Source: Posidonia oceanica (taxonomy: Eukaryota > Streptophyta > Magnoliopsida > Alismatales > Posidoniaceae). From it: a DNA stretch of 64,000 bases. This document shows positions 40,582-53,522 of the stretch, in pieces. The DNA is taken from contig JAZBRS010000039.1 of assembly GCA_037176725.1 (NCBI GenBank), forward strand, positions 28,122,001-28,186,000. Direction: 5' to 3'. How positions within the stretch are numbered: the first letter of the stretch is position 1; each line of letters opens with the position of its first letter. The translations under genes were made by a program, and so were the position numbers. The notes below the pieces were generated by a model, which saw nothing but the letters and a program-made list of their open reading frames with translations, did no database searches and had not been told where the DNA came from.

Positions 40582-41333
40582 CATCGTTTCGGATGCTGCT
40601 TCTGTTTCTCGCATCATTTTGCGTGTCTTGTGCCGTTTTCTCTTGCATGTCGCCTGCACTGCTTGGTTTTACCGCCGTTTTGTTTTTCTGTCTGCATTTG
40701 CATATAAGGCAGTGATGCTTACTGCCTGGAGTTCTCACGAGCCAGGTCTCGATCGGTTCGGAACACAGACAGCGTTGCTGAGCATTTAGACTGCACGTTT
40801 ACTTTCCTACATTGCATCCCACCACTTAGAGCATACCTTTGAGCATTCATTCAGGCATTCATTGGCATTTAGGCATTCAAACCTGCATTCTCCTGTGTAT
40901 GCGAGCGTAAGCCTAGAAAGACCGATTCTCGGGCGTGTCGGGCGTGCCTAACACCTTCCCTGCAAGTAACAGGAGTCCTTGCCCAGTCTTTTGGCCCGCA
41001 ATGACCATATTGCCCTTATCCTAGGCATGAGTCATCTCATTTGCATTCATTTGCATTTGTTTTCCTTTGTATTGCTCTGCATTGCATCCTTTGCTTGGTT
41101 TTGCATGTTAACTCGTGCATTACCCTGATTTTCCTTGTCTCCCGATAATAGACACGATGGCGGCTCTGAATTGTCTTATATTCTTCTTTTCTTATCTTTT
41201 CTCCTCTGTTTTAAGTGTTTTCGAGTTGAGCCCTCCTCCTCGGACGTAGCCGCTTATAGTGAGCCTGATTCCGATCGGTGCACGCGAGCTTCTAGCAGTG
41301 TGCATGGACGATTTGAACACCAGGAATACTACA
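40582..41333 (+). repeat. B 3' LTR, last 752 bp
   Basis: The piece matches 35934-36663 of the B 5' LTR. The junction shares CA with the gag side, so a two-base overlap is likely. A small internal duplication of a GGCATTCATT unit near 40850 explains the extra 22 bp. Confidence 0.85.
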
Positions 41334-42751
41334 GATACGCTGACCCTCGCACCATGGCACCAGGTGGCGCGATAATAGATCCAGAGGATCCCTTAGGGGT
41401 AGCCTATTCAATGTACGTGGCTCCTACCCAACCCGCACAATTCCCATCGGTAGCACCCTTAGATACACTCCTTGCTAGAGTGGGAGATCTAGAGAGAGCG
41501 CAACGATCATTGCAGGGTGGAGATCGCTGACCTTACCAGTTTCGGGACCACTGTTTTTTCCCAGAGGCAGTACTCCCTGTAAATTTCCATGTCCTAGAAT
41601 TCGAGAAGTATAACGGTAAGGATTGCCCAATCTCACATCTCCGGGCGTACTGCGGAGACCTTGCTCAGCTTCAGGCTGATGATAGGCTCCTGATCCACCT
41701 ATTCCAGAAGAGTTTGACTGGCCCTGCACTCAAGTGGTTCACTTCCCTTGACATGGCCATGATCCGGACTTGGAACGACCTCAGTCAAGCGTTCCTGGAG
41801 CAGTACTCCTTCAACCTCGACTTGATCCCAAAGCGCGAGGATCTTGTTTCCGCTGGGCAGAGACACCATGAGCCATTTGGGGAGTATGTTGGTCATTGGC
41901 ACACTGTCGCCTCACAAGTTCGAGATAGGCCCTCCAATGAGGAGTCTATTGAGATTATCATTCGAGGTGCGCAACCAGATGTAGGGGGCTTGTTGAGCAT
42001 CCAACCTATCACCACTTTCTCATCTTTGATTCGGGCGGGCGCCCACGTGGAAGGCTCACTCCGTAGCGGCAGCTTTCCTACATTATCTGCATCTGCCAAA
42101 TCCAACAGTGGCAATAGTAGCAACAATAGTGGCAACAACAACCCTAGGAGGAGAGATCCTCCAAAGCCCTCTATTGCATATGTTCAGTCCCATGCCACGC
42201 CAATCAACATGGTGGCTCAGCCTGGTCCGAGTCAAGTGATATATGCTCGAACACCTAGGACACCCACACCACACATCACTCCCACTACCCAACCAGTGTA
42301 TCCTGCTCCATCGGTCGAGTAGGGATGCCCGGGGCAAGGACGGCCTCAGCGCCCACAGTGCAACTATGCTCCATTGGTTGAACCTTTGAGTGCCGTCTTT
42401 CCCAAGGTCGCGTCACTCTTGAGGCTTCTAGAGGTTCGCCCACCATTGAGTCCTCTTCCACGTTGTTATAACACAAGCCTCTTTTGCAACTTCCATTGAG
42501 CCACGGGGCACTCGACTAACAGCTGTTTTACATTGCGGAATGCGATCCAGGATTTGATTGACCGCCGGGTCATAATTATTGACACTTAGGAGGCAGCCTC
42601 CACTCCTATACCACCAACTGCACCTGGACTTACACCTCAGCATTCCAACATAGTTAACCAGCCCTTGCCTCCACACTCGAGATCGGGAGGTGCCGCGCCC
42701 TCAGGAGTTCAATGTGCCTTCCCTTCTGATCCTGCCACACCAGTAATGGAC
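41334..42751 (+). pseudogene. Element D gag, C-terminal part
   Basis: The reading continues that of 30408-30902 (PSHGY before, YADPRTMAPGG after B). The capsid core lies at 41530-42060 (KYNGKDCPISHLRAYCGDL, LTGPALKWFTSLDM, HEPFGEYVGHW). An Asn/Ser-rich hinge and the zinc-knuckle-like motif (42478-42525) follow. Stops at 41528 (TGA), 42320 (TAG), 42497 (TGA) and 42587 (TAG) all lie in one frame, without frameshift. A2 cuts the gene at 42751. Confidence 0.82.
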
Positions 42752-45700
42752 TGTAGACACCCCATTTTGACAGCTTGGAAGTTGGTGATTTCTCCTGCAG
42801 GCTCGCTTGGACTCTGGAATGGCACTCTTTTTCAAACCTAACCTATTTCTAACCCATTTCCACCCAAAACCTTACCTAACCCCAACCCAAGCCTTTTTAC
42901 ACCTTTCTAAACCCTTTCCAAGCCCAAGCCCAAGCACATTTCAGCCTTTTGCCTCCTGGGTAAGTTGTACACTGGAATAGGCAGCGCCCAACATTGGACG
43001 CGCCCTGTGCTAGCATCCAACGTTGGACGCCTTCTGCTCTAGTGTCCATGGACTCGGTTGCAGCAGCGGCTGTTCTGCCACCATCAGCTCACCTCCCGTC
43101 CACTCCACCGCCCCTCTACACTTACTACCCGTCCCTTCGTGCACTCCAGGCCATCCACTACCTTCCAAGGCTGAGTAAGTGCACTTACTAGCCGTCTTCT
43201 CCACCTCAGCCCCATTTCCGCTCTCTTCTCTTCTCACTAACTTCAGCTGCATCTCCCTGCCACCGCTGCGACTTTGCCGGCCTTCTGGTAGAGCCCATGC
43301 CCCCTTTTGACAACCGTCGTGGCCTCCACACACCCAAGAGACCCTACCATCACCTACAAAACATGCAAATTCCTCTGCAAATCGCTGCCAACGCACATGA
43401 ACCCATGCACCCACTTCACAAAACAGCCACCTTCCACCCTTTGCACCACTCACCACACAAGCCCGAGAGAGAATTCACCACTTTTAGAGCGTAGAGCGAA
43501 CTCCCACCTTCACTCTGGACCCGTCGGTGCCCTCTCCCGTGTTCCCAGCAAGCCGAGCGACCTCGCCGGAGTCTGCCTGCCGCCAACTTCCGCAATGCCG
43601 GCGAAGAAAGCAAACACCCTCCTCCAGCCACGGCAAGGTTAGTTCTCCATCCCTGAAGCTCACGTATGAGTGTTTGAGTGTTTCTAGATGCTTTCCATGC
43701 ATTATTGCACAGCACACACCCCTCCTCGCCTTGGTTTTCCGGCCGCGAGGAGGAGGAGGTCGGTGGAGCAATCCACCCGCCTAATCTTGGCACCAAGCAT
43801 ACCACCATGCTTGTTGTTAATCACACTTGCTCACTAGCAAGTTATTTTAGAGTTTTGGATCGTTTTGGTCGTGATTCTTGGCCAGGAGGATCTTTTGTCA
43901 GTTGGACGCCCAGGCTGGTGCATCCAACGTTGGACGCGGCAGTGGCCAACGTCCAACATCCTGCTCTGCCTTTGCTTTTGCTTTGATGCTTGCTATGCTT
44001 TGCTATTGCAAGTTCTTTGTGAGTCCATGCTGCATGCCTCCTTTACATGTTTTCTGATGCTATGCCATGCCTACGTCTTTGTTTGATCCCTGTTTGAATC
44101 ATTCTTGCATGCTTTAAGTCATCTTGCTGTCTGCCTGTGTTGGATGCTTGGGTGAGCCGCGTCCAACGTTGGACACTGGTTCATCCAACATCCAACATGC
44201 CTGCTAGTTCATATTTGCTGCCATGCTTGCACCTTGCCTCTTTTTTATGTCTATTCATGATCCATGCATGCTTAGTGATGCCTGGCCTCTATGGCAACCA
44301 TGTTTAGATTTCTTAACCTCTTATTAAGTTGCATGCTATCTTTTTCTTGGGTTTTTATCCTTCATTCCTATGCAAGTTCTTCCTTTCTTACTTCTCATGG
44401 ATTATATGCTTTCTGTGAATGTTTCTCCTTGATCTGGAATGTTATCAGTAGCTTGCATGCATGTTAGGTGGGGTTTAGAGCTGAGCTCCCCCTTAGCAAG
44501 TGGGTTTTGCATTCTGCAGGTGTTGGACGCTGGGGACTTCAGCGTCCTACGTTGGACGCTGCTGTCACTAGCGTCTAACGTCTCTACTCATTTGCATCAG
44601 TTTCAAGTATTTGCATGATGCTCTGATCCTCATGCTTGCATGATTCCTGTGTTTACTTGCTTGCTTAGCCTGCGTACCATCTGATCCTCAGCTTTCTTAG
44701 TTCATATGTTAATTTTATGCAAGTTTTTGTGTGTTTGTGCCTCCTAGTACATTGTACACTGCTGTTGCCGGCATCCAACATTGGACGCTGGTTCAGCTCG
44801 CGTCCAATGCTCTGCTTGAGCTTTATGCTTGGCACATATTGCAGATGGTGAGTTTCTTGGTTTCTTTTGTATCCTGTGCTTGCATGCTTAGTCTATGCCT
44901 ACTTATAGTAGCCTTATGCATGCTTCCATGTCTTATTTGTCCTCTATATGTCTGTTTGCTTTGCTGTCCCTTCTAGCCTATGTCTAACGTTGGACGCCAT
45001 GCCCACGGGTGTCCAACGCTCTGCATGCTTTGATTGCTGATCCTAGCTCACCCCTTCCTCTGAATCTGCTTCTGGTCTGCTGTCCTGTTTGCTCTGCATG
45101 TCATACATCCCTTTTTGCTGCATTTCTGCATCTGCATTGCATCCATATAGCTAGAATGCATCATTTTTCAAAACCTGCATGCTGTCTACCTCCAGCTGGT
45201 GTTGGACGCCAGCAGCAGCGGCGTCGGACGCTGCTGTTGCCAATGTCCAACGCTTGCAGTTGACTGAACTTGGTTTTCAAAATGCCGATTTGGTTTCATT
45301 CGCCATTTTCCGCGTTTTATTGCTTCTTCTGCGTACTGCAACCCCCATGCATGCTACCTGACCCTTGTTTTGGTTTTCGTGCCTTGCTTTTGCACCATTT
45401 TCCATGCCCTTGCATCGTTTTCAGTGCCTGCTTTTGCTTTATTCTTTGCATGTCGTTTGCACTGCTTGGTTTTCCCTGAAGTTTTGTTTTATTGCCAGCA
45501 TTTGCATTAGGGCTATGATGCTTACTGCCTAGGAGTTCTCACGAACTAGGGCGCCCAGTTCGGAACACTAGCAGCGTTGCTGAGCACATAGATAGCACGT
45601 TTATTTCCCATGCATGGTAAGCAGACATTCATTGCATTTAGACATTAGGCTAGCATTTCCCTGCATTAGCGAGCGAAATTGCCTAAGAAAGACCGACTCT

Positions 45701-46093
45701 CGGACGTATCAGGGGTGCCTAACACCTTCCCCGCGCGTAACAGGAGTCCTTGCCCTTTCTCTTGGCCCGCATCGACCTTTCCTTCATCCTAGGCTCGAGT
45801 CATAGCATAGCATAGCATAGTACCGCATTGTGTCGCATTGCATCCCTTTGCCCCCTCTTCGCATCCGATTTTGCATGTCTTTTCATGCATTACCCTCGGT
45901 TTTCCCTGACTGCCAATTTAATAGACCTGATGGCGACTCTGGTTTGTCTTATCATTTCTTTTTTTCTTCTTTTGCCAGCGTTTCCGAGTCGAGTTTCTTC
46001 CCTCGGATCCTGCCGCATATAGTGAGCCTATTTTGATCAGTGCACGTGAGCTTTGGCATCGTGCATGGACGATCAGAATTCAGGATTACTATA
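42752..46093 (+). repeat. A2 5' LTR (3342 bp)
   Basis: The LTR starts TGTAGACACCCC and ends TTACTATA. It has the same parts as A1, but the part at 43200-43800 is much more diverged from A1 than the two A1 LTRs are from each other. Palindrome clusters are present (for example 42985-43050, 43900-43960, 44140-44195, 44520-44582, 44755-44810, 45200-45262). A donor-like AAG|GTTAGT lies at 43638. Confidence 0.88.
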
Positions 46094-46094
46094 G

Positions 46095-46112
46095 TGGCGA
46101 CTCCGCTGGGGA
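46095..46112 (+). other. A2 primer-binding site
   Basis: TGGCGACTCCGCTGGGGA lies one base after the LTR. It is the least altered copy in the A family. From memory it differs at one position from the complement of the plant tRNA-Arg(ACG) 3' end. Confidence 0.8.
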
Positions 46113-47251
46113 GATGGGAATCATCAGCGGATGCTCCGCTGAAGATTCCAGACTCCGGCTTTCGTCTTGGCCTTCTCGCTTCCTGCTTTTGTGCTTTGCT
46201 TGCCTTCTGCTCTTGCTTGCCTTGCTTGCTTACCTACTTGCTTGTTTATTTACTCGCTTTATGCCACGATTGCTTGCGCTACTTTATTTTCTTGCCTCAC
46301 ATGCCTAAATACTTGCTTGGCGCACTATGCATGCTTTTAGTGTGATATGTGTTTTGTTTTACATAAATACTATGTCACCATGCACGCACATACCATGCAT
46401 ACTTGCTTTTTGATATGATAAGTGTTTCCTCTTCACTATTGTGCCCACATACATCTGCACATGCCATGCCGATGCTTTTTGCCTTGCTATGTGAATTGCT
46501 TGCATGCCATGACTTCTTGTTTTTCTCCCATTCGCATATGCCATGCCTAGGATAGTAGAAACTTGCTTGCTTCCCTCTTGTTTAATGTAAAAGCCACAAT
46601 AAATCCAAGCAATAACATCTAAGCACAACTAGAGCCAAAACTTGCAATTTGTTTCCCCTTGGTCAAATAAAATGCAAGTAAAACGCTCTAAAGCATTCGC
46701 ATCAGCATTTTAGAAAGCATGCATTCCCCTCATCTGAGTCAACCCATAGTTTACGGAGGATAGTCCCGGTCTCTTGCCCCCAACACTTTGGCATGGTGTA
46801 AGCAGATCGGTCTGTCCCCCCTTGTCCAGGGATCATGTCGGTGCTATTGGAGGGTACCACCCATGCTTCTAGCAGGGTCGAGGCCACCAACGCACCACTC
46901 GTTATACTTGAGCTTTGGCAGGATCGAGACGGGAGCCTTTTTTCTGACCTGGAGTCTGCATAATCCCATTACCCATGAGTGCATCCCGGTAGGTCATCTA
47001 CTCAGGACATGCATGGAGAGAGAGCGCATATTAGGGCATCCATCTACATCTTGCCACTCCTAATAACTCTTTTTTGCATCCAACCTCTAACGCGTTTATT
47101 GGTTTTGCAGGTAGGTGCGGGTTCCTCCAGCTAGGATCCTGAGCGTCCTCCTCTGTCTCTGAGCTGTCTATCGCCCCCGACAGTAGCTCACCTTAGGTCT
47201 TGTGTCCATGCCTTTAGCTGCAGACCTGTTTGCTTTCGCTCACCGTCTGCT
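46113..47251 (+). other. A2 untranslated leader
   Basis: Noncoding and closely similar to the A1 leader. The conserved block is at 46715-46930 and the acceptor-like GGTTTTGCAG ends at 47110. Confidence 0.6.
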
Positions 47252-49735
47252 ATGGCCCAGCATACCGGCAAGCCTCCTTCCTCTTTGGCGTCAGGAGAGA
47301 TACTGACTTCGGTCTCTCCTTCCCCAGCTTTGGCGTCCCCCGTCTCTTCTCCACTTCTGGTGCAAGAGACTTCCCAGTCCCTTTATCTGGATCAATGGTC
47401 GACCCCAATCGACCTAGAGCTTGTCACTGAGTCTGCCGCGGTGACCGCCACTCGGGCTCCAGGAGCGTCGCCTTCTGTTCCATCCCAGGGCCTTCCCGTC
47501 TCGAGAATCTAGCCTTCTGCGGCTGCCTCTTGCGTAGGATCCACTCCTAGTGCTTCCTTGGTTTCCGCGCCTCCTCTGGTAGACACCTCTTTGCGTCCTG
47601 GCCCATCGATCGATGCTTTCCCTACCTCGCAAGCGCAGCGTTTATTGGCTAAGACCGATAGGCTGCGAAGCGTGGCTCTCGCACTCGACCCGACTGTGGC
47701 CTGCTCTTCCCGCCCAACCCCTGAGGTTCCGGTGCCACCTTCTGTAGCCCTACAGGCACACTACACTGCACCTCCGCCCTTTCCATCACCCCGGCTCCTC
47801 ACAGCCTCGGCGATGGGGGCGCATTTTCGGCCTCCTGCACCTACACAGCAGTTTGCACAGCATTCAACTCCTTCTGGTGGCCAGTCTTTTGGATTGGTAG
47901 GAGCACAGCACCCCTCAGGCCCGTTGCCCGGCACCGTGCCAGTGCAACAGCTGCAGCTCCCCCGCACGGCACCTTACACTGCACTGCATATTATCTATCC
48001 ATCTTCTTTGCATCAGGTTCAGACTCCTGCATACATAGCACCGCACTTTGCACCCTCACACGGGTATGCTGGCCCTCACGCTACGACACCAAGTGGCGTG
48101 ACGGTGGATCCAGAGGAGCGCTCTCGCGCGACCCGCACAACATACGTGGTCCCTGCCTCTACTGCACAACCATTGCCAGCAATAGCCTCAGACGCCCTCC
48201 TCACCCGGTTGAGCGATCTAGAGAGAGCACTTCGTCAAGTGCAAGGCCAGGACCGCCAGCCCTACCAATTTTGTGACCTCTGTCTCTTTCCCGAGGCCGC
48301 ACTCCCTTCGAAGTTCTGCATCCCGGACTTCGATAAATATAATGGTAGAGGCTGCCCCATCTCGCATCTGAAGGCATATTATGGGGAGCTTGCTCAGCTT
48401 CAGGCTGATGAAAGGCTCCTTATCCGCTTGTTCCAGAAGAGTTTAACTGGCCCCACGCTAAGGTGGTTCATGTCCCTTAACAAGGCTGCGGTTCAAACTT
48501 GGGCTAGTCTTTCTCGGGCTTTCCTTGAGCAATACGCTTTCAACCTCGACTTGATCCCCAAGAGGGAGGATCTCGTCGCCATTCGGTAGAGGCCCCAAGA
48601 GCCATTCGGGGAGTATGTCAGTCGCTAGCGCTCCACAACCGCCCAAGTCAGGGATAGACCCTCCGAGGAGGATTCTATCGAGATGATCATCAAAGGGGTG
48701 CTGCCAGCGACTGGGACCCTGCTTTGCATCCAGCACATCACTAGTTTTGCATCACTGATTAGGGCTGGTGCCCGCGTGGAAAGCTCGCTGCAGACGGGCA
48801 TTTCCCTGCACTTTCTGCATTGGCTAGGTAGGCCAACGACACCAGCAATCGCCGCAGCATCAACAACAGCAACAACACCGCTTCCGACTACTCCGAGCAG
48901 CACGTCGTCGCATGCGCTGATCCTCTTGGAGTGCCTACTCTTGTAGAAAGTCACTTGGGCCCCTTTTTGCTAGTGCACGTACCTATTTATGCACCCACTA
49001 CACACACTGTCACCGTTGAGCCGGTGCATCACGTTGCACTAGCTCAGCAAGGACAACAGCCTAAGCAAAAACGAGTCCACCACGCTAAGAGCGACTTCAC
49101 CCCACTTGGTGAGCCGCTAAGCACCGTCTTTCCCCAGGTTGTGTCGCTTCTGAGGCTCCCGGAAACTCGCTCGCCACCAAATCCTCTTCCGAGCTGGTAC
49201 GATGCAAGCAAGCATTGCGATTACCATCGAGCCCCGGGGCATTCAATGGATAATTGCCTCACTCTCTGGGTTGTCGTTCAGGACCTGATTGATAACGGGA
49301 CCCTCGTTGTCAGTCTGCAGGAGGCTGCTCATACACCTACAATTGCACTCGCACACCCTAGCGTAGCTGGCCCTTCCTCTTCTGAGCCTGTGGGCTTCGA
49401 GGATGCTGGAACCTCGGGGGCTTACCCCAATCTTCTTTGAGTCCAGCTCTGTCTCGGTGGGTCCTTTCCAGCCCATCGGCACAATCCCCTCTTCCTGTTT
49501 CTCTCTGTTTGCCTGGGGGACACTCGGAAGCGCAACAGTAGGATCGACAACAAGCCCAGTCGCAGCACCATCCAGGTCAGCCTCTCCTCTAGCACCAGCA
49601 GCCTCAGTGCTCCCTGCACTGCCATCAGTAGATCCAGTTGCCCCAGTGCTCCCCGCACTGCCGACAGCAGATCTCGCCGACAGCATCAGCAGCGTTGGGG
49701 CAGACCCAGCACCTCCCTCCCGAGGTTGCTGGCAG
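47252..49735 (+). pseudogene. A2 gag, degenerate
   Basis: The start MAQHTGKPPSS aligns with A1. The frame is open except for TAG at 47510, 48587 and 48626; a one-base loss near 48795 relative to A1 shifts the frame, and the reading resumes in a second frame (48931-49440). The capsid core is at 48260-48790 (DKYNGRGCPISHLKAYYGEL) and the zinc-knuckle-like motif at 49210-49260 (CDYHRAPGHSMDNC). The tail is Ala/Pro-rich with LPALPS repeats and ends at a CAG|GTATGT donor-like site (GT at 49736). Confidence 0.85.
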
Positions 49736-51619
49736 GTATGTCTGTCTTGCCTCTCTTTTCTTTCCTGCACTATCTTTTCTTTTTGTTTTGTTTTGTTTTT
49801 TGCATTATCTTGCCATGTCAGAAAATCATAAAAAGCATAAAAACAGCAAAACCCAAAAAACTTGCATTTTCTTCTACATGCATTCATCATCTGGGCTGAT
49901 ACCCCTAACTATCCGGTGATAGGTCTATTAACCTATCATCACTAGGCTGGCAGCCCTAATTGCTCGGCGTTAAGTCCGTCAACTTATCATTCGGGCTGAT
50001 ACCCCTAACTATTCGGCAATAAGTCCGTCAACTTATCACCTGCACATATCAATAACTTTGCATGCATATCCACCATCTTGCACATATCTGTCATCATGCA
50101 TTGTCACTTATTGCATGTACATATCATTTCTTGCATCTTGTAAAGCATAAAGCCAAAAAAATTAAGAAAATAAAAAAAACAGCAAAAATATTTTCTTCGC
50201 TTTCCTGCTAGTTTTCCCTTTTATGTTTTAAACAAAAATCATAAAAATACAAAACCAAGGCAAAACCCAAAAACATGTTTGTCCTTTCCCCTGCTAAAAT
50301 ATACAAAACCCACAAACATTTGTATAGTCAGAAACCGGCTTTGGACAAACAAGTAGTGCCTAGAGGATGTCAAGCGGTGACGATCTCAGGCAGGTCTCAC
50401 CCGAGCAGCGCCATCTCTTGCATGTGACTACAGAGTGAGACTAGAGCAGAATAGAGCGACTTGCGGAGCTCAAAAACTCCCAAAGCGAGATCCACCTTAA
50501 CCAAAGAGTCCACCAGACATGGAGAGGACCAAAGCAGAGCAGAGCATAGCCAGAGGCTGTCTACACATTGCAGAGGCTGAGGGTGTACGCCAATCAGCCG
50601 AACTCTCAATGCCTCATCCGGGACTGCTACTCCAATAGGAGGAAGACATGCATATCCAAAAGAATAGAGGTCATGTGAGCAAAAGAAATGACAACATGAT
50701 ACGCATGCTGAGCACGAAAGAGAAATGTAGAAAGAAGTAGAAGAAAGAAGGCGCTCATGAGAGGAGTGACTCAGACGAGCGTCGAAGCCCCCTCAGCTTT
50801 TAGCTCCAAGTTCTACACTGGCAACTGCACGAGATGCACTATCAGGAGGACCTGGCCCCACCCTCCGAGCGCAGCAGCATGCTCCAATCTCCTCTGTAGA
50901 CATCTCTACTCCCCTGGTAGGCTAGATGCAACTCCAGTCACTCATGAGGGGAAAAGAAATATCATCTGTGAGCGTCAAAAGCAATAGCAGGTCCCCAAAG
51001 AATTGAGATGGAGGCTAAGAAGCTGCATCCAACACTTCTACTACCCTACAGCCCAACGCTATACTCTGCAAAGCTAAGACCTCATCCCGAGCCAGAAATG
51101 ATAGTACTTGACTGAGGTGTAGGGACTCTCGCCCATCAGTGAGATCCCACCTGAGGCGCCTCTATACCCTGATATCAGGAGATCAAAGAACGCCCAAACC
51201 AATTAGGTCGTATGAGCAGTTCTACCAGGAGGTCAATGAGAGCCACCGACCACAACTCGACATGGCGTCACTCGAGGATTGAGATCTCCTGAGTTAGCAA
51301 CTGCTGAAGTATCCTCATGGCACAGCTGCCTTGAGTCCAAAGCCACAAAAACATGCATGCTGTAATATATCTTTATCTTCCCTTCTCCCTGTTACGAAAA
51401 TCGGAGCCAAGGACGAGCACTTTTACCTACCTCGCTCAGAGGCTCCGTGGATTTCAAATTTTGCCGCCCACCGCGTGGGCAGGTTCGTGACGACCGGCAT
51501 GCACCTCGTTTGTCACCTCGTGACGCCACGAAGCATGCCCGCGTTGAGACCATTGCACGCCTATCATGATGGGTTCCTGTTTCCCTTCTGCATCATTCTG
51601 CATCCGGGCTGGCAGCCCT
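49736..51619 (+). other. A2 post-gag noncoding region
   Basis: This corresponds to A1 18865-20760. It contains three double-hairpin repeats (49893-50038) and the start of a fourth (51606-51619), the degenerate coding-like stretch at 50340-51370, and A/T-rich spacer. No pol reading was found. Confidence 0.65.
49893..50038 (+). repeat. Double-hairpin repeats in A2, three copies
   Basis: Copies at about 49893-49937, 49944-49989 and 49993-50038 have the same unit as in A1, including GATAGGT..ACCTATC in the first copy (with a loop change) and the TAAGT..ACTTA stem in the others. Confidence 0.75.
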
Positions 51620-53509
51620 TGTTGACACCCCATCTTGGCAGGCCCGGACCCTTGGAGCCCTCCTGGTGATTGCTGGATCAAACCCCAACCAAACCCTAAC
51701 CCTAATCCTCCTCTCTACCCTTCAAAATCAGCCTGTTTCGACCTAAACCTTTACCCCCCTTCCCAACCTCAAAATCTAACCAAAATCCATAGGAAAACCC
51801 ACCACTATCCACCCAACAAGCCTACCCAAAAACCTAGAAATTTCCAAACCTAACCCATTCCCAAAAACCATAGAAAACCTAGGTGAAACTACCCTTTTTC
51901 TACACCTTGAAATCCCTCCAAAACCTCCTTAGAATCAAACCAAAACTTTAGAACCAAGACTTCAAACCCTAGACTACCCACTCACCAATTTTCATCCCAT
52001 TCCGAGACCATTAAGACCCTCTTTCACCCAAATTATCCTTTTCTCTCTCCGGGATTATCATTTTCTCTCTCCTCTCTCTCTCTCCTGATTATCATCTCTC
52101 TTTTCATCCCTTTCTTATCCTTTTTCTGGTCTGGCTGTGGGCCCCCTCTGTGCTTCTATCCTTCCTCTATCTTATCCCTATTTTTACTTAATTTTTAACA
52201 CTTTTTCTGAATTTTAAAAAATCGTTTCCCTCCAACCTATCCCTTTTCCTCCTATCTCCCTCTTTTTTTCCATTTCTTTCCTCCTTCTCTTTTCCTTTTC
52301 TCCCTTTTGCAAAAATCCACAAAAACCCATAAAAATCTGTAAAACTTCAAAACATAAAATAAACAAATCAGAACCCTAAGAAAAACAATTAAAAAACATT
52401 AAACAAGCAATTAAAAACTTAAACTTAACTAAATCAAGCTAAAAAGAAAACCAAACATGCAAACTAAAAAATGTAAAACATATCAAAAGAAAACACTGAA
52501 AAATCAAGGAAAAAACTAAAATGAGATCTAAACCCAGCAAAAGTAAAAACCCCACTAAAAGAATTAAAAAACAAACCCTAAAAAGAAGAATTAAAAATCA
52601 AACACTAAAACAAGTAATTAAAGAAGGCAAAAGACTTAACCTAATAAACATAAGAAAAACAAGTTAAAAACTTAATTAAAAAAGAAAATAAAAACACATC
52701 TGAAAGACTTAAAAACATCCTATCAAACCAGAAAAATCCAACTAAAAACTTCAAGAAAAATCAATAAATAAAAATCAAAACATAACTTAAAAGACTCAAA
52801 AAGGAAGAAACCCTAAGAAGACTAAAACTTAAAAACCTAAAACCAACCTTGATTAATACGAAAATAAATCCTAAACAATCCTAATCAATATCCTAAGTGT
52901 CCAACAAGGGAAACACCATTTTTAAAATAATTTAAAAAGGGTTTAACAAACATTTAATCAAGTGAAAACCAATTAAAAGCAAAACCAAAACCCTAAAACC
53001 TTAATCAAGCCCAAAACACATTAATCAACTCAAAATGACCATTAAAAATTTTAATTAAAATCCTAATCTACAGCACAACCCTTCTGGAATTTTTATTTAT
53101 TTTTAGTTCCTTTTTATTAATTTTATTTCCCCATTCTACCCTCTCTCTCTTCCTTCTTTCCCATTTTTCTTTCCCTTTTTTTTTTTTTCCTTACTGGGCT
53201 TATCAGCCCGCTCCCTTTCTTCTCTATTTCCTTTTTCTTTTTTCTCGGCCCACAGTCCAACCTTCCCCACCCTTCTTCTTCCTCAATCTTCCTCTGTGTT
53301 TTTTTTCTTTCCCACCGATTCCCCCGCGAGCTGTGGCAACAGAGTTCCCTCCTCCATTCGAAATTCAAGCCTCCATCATTTCAGTCTACAGCAGCTCGCT
53401 GTCTCCTCCATCTCAGCACCAAATCCGGAGCCGGTCGCCTCACCGTCTCCTCTGCTGCAGTGGCCACTGTGGATTTCAAATCTCCCAGCGCGCTAGCAGC
53501 CTCCCCTCC

Positions 53510-53522
53510 ACCAGATATAAGC
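53510..53522 (+). promoter_or_regulatory. TATA-box candidate in the C LTR
   Basis: CAGATATAAGCC lies at the 5' side of the GC-rich part, about 980 bp before the donor-like site. B has a weaker GATAAAAC near 32860 in the matching position. Proof would need transcript starts. Confidence 0.35.

Larger units (their letters stand above)
30903..41333 (+). mobile_element. Element B: Tat-type element with truncated 3' LTR
   Basis: B has a full 5' LTR (30903-36663), primer-binding site, leader, degenerate gag and only the last 752 bp of the 3' LTR. All of pol, the polypurine tract and about 5 kb of the 3' LTR were removed by one deletion whose junction is at 40582. It is inserted in the gag of element D. 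Confidence 0.85.
28131..42751 (+). mobile_element. Element D: Tat-type element, interrupted by B and truncated by A2
   Basis: D comprises an LTR piece (28131 to about 30390), directly joined to gag (30408-30902), then after the inserted element B the rest of gag (41334-42751). The 3' LTR end, primer-binding site and leader are missing between LTR and gag, so an internal deletion has occurred. The right end lies beyond A2 and outside the window. Confidence 0.75.
42752..51619 (+). mobile_element. Element A2: second A-family element, interrupted by C
   Basis: A2 has a 5' LTR (42752-46093), primer-binding site, leader, gag and the first part of the 3' noncoding region. It parallels A1 throughout. 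Its remaining 3' half and 3' LTR must lie to the right of C, outside the window. Confidence 0.85.
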
